DNA from: Saprospiraceae bacterium
Lineage (GTDB): Bacteria; Bacteroidota; Bacteroidia; Chitinophagales; Saprospiraceae
NCBI GenBank assembly: GCA_007125435.1
Contig: SLDF01000326.1
Span: forward strand, 1-6,089
DNA: 6,089 bases
Reading direction: 5' to 3'
Shown here: piece by piece, positions 5,803 through 6,089 of the stretch
Numbering within the stretch: the first letter of the stretch is position 1
Layout of the letters: the number at the start of each line of letters is the position of its first letter
Program-made: the position numbers and the translations under genes
Notes under the pieces: generated by a model
Seen by the model: the letters and a program-made list of their open reading frames with translations, nothing else
The model's database searches: none
Told to the model about the DNA's origin: nothing

Positions 5803-6089
5803 ACTGGCTTATTGGATTTTTCTTTCCTAAAATTTCTTTGGACGGCAATACTGGCATTCAGTTCAAAACCAGCCAATAAAATAAAAGATATGATTTGTAT
5901 CCATACCATCAACACAATGATGGCGCCAATAGAGCCATAAATCCTGTTATATGTACCAAAATTGTTCACAAAGAAAGAAAATCCCACAGAGGCTATAATT
6001 ATACCAACTGCCGCCACGGTAGTACCCGGAGAAAAATAAGAAGACTTCTTTCTCAGTGATGGGCCATACTTAAATATGAAGGCAACCAT
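5796..6089 (-). CDS. YihY/BrkB-family inner-membrane protein, C-terminal part
   Basis: These are the last 97 codons of an integral membrane protein; the gene continues past the right edge of the window. Two hydrophobic segments are visible, at about residues 24-43 and 52-75 of this fragment. The family signatures are clear: YNRIYGSIGAIIVLMVWI (47-64) and GFELNASI (74-81), close to the C-terminal block of YihY proteins. A short basic tail (RNFRKEKSNK) follows, ending at the TAA at 5796-5798. The ATG at the window edge is an internal methionine, because the family is usually about 280-320 residues with six membrane helices, so roughly 200 residues are missing. The family was once called ribonuclease BN or BrkB. 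The ribonuclease name is a known mis-assignment, and the molecular function is uncertain. Confidence 0.88.
   Translation of the reverse strand: MVAFIFKYGPSLRKKSSYFSPGTTVAAVGIIIASVGFSFFVNNFGTYNRIYGSIGAIIVLMVWIQIISFILLAGFELNASIAVQRNFRKEKSNKPVW

Overview
The window looks like chromosomal DNA of a Bacteroidota bacterium, possibly of the Saprospiria or a related lineage. The evidence is AT-rich translation starts with no Shine-Dalgarno sequence, one plausible TAnnTTTG-type promoter, a stand-alone methylmalonyl-CoA mutase small subunit, a small Spy/CpxP-like lipoprotein and an M23 peptidase with a C-terminal Ig-like region. The phylum call is fairly secure; the class is a guess. All recognisable genes lie on the minus strand, so the genes below are listed from right to left, in the order they are transcribed.

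Right edge to 5524: the C-terminal third of a YihY/BrkB-family inner-membrane protein runs off the window. Its stop codon is overlapped by a possible 51-residue ORF with a TTG start (5647-5802), which has coding-like codons but no clear family. Next is a 123-base gap with nothing recognised.

5523 to 3384: a methylmalonyl-CoA mutase small (beta) subunit (mutA) is followed after only 4 bases by the mutase's G-protein chaperone meaB. The best meaB start is the ATG at 4370, not a TTG upstream. The pair must be co-transcribed and points to propionyl/methylmalonyl-CoA metabolism with adenosylcobalamin. The catalytic large subunit mutB, often found between or beside these genes, is not in the window, and this MutA is short.

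3383 to 995: a 179-base gap carries a candidate Bacteroidota promoter, a short dyad upstream of it and an 8-bp inverted repeat in the predicted leader. These precede a 127-residue lipoprotein with LTxxQ-like motifs. A 98-base gap with a GC-rich mini-hairpin follows, then a 575-residue secreted M23 (LytM-type) peptidase with all metal ligands in place. The two genes together suggest envelope maintenance or stress, but this is inferred only from their families.

994 to 1: nearly 1 kb without a convincing gene. It is a patchwork of short tandem repeats, hairpins, a degenerate 55-bp direct repeat pair and a near-perfect 18-bp inverted repeat. It reads as a pile-up of dispersed non-coding repeats. 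Open frames here are best explained by the repeat composition.

No complete new defence or mobile system is visible. The items most worth a second look are the small ORF between the YihY gene and mutA, the mutA-meaB pair without mutB, the leader inverted repeat, and the repeat patchwork at the left.
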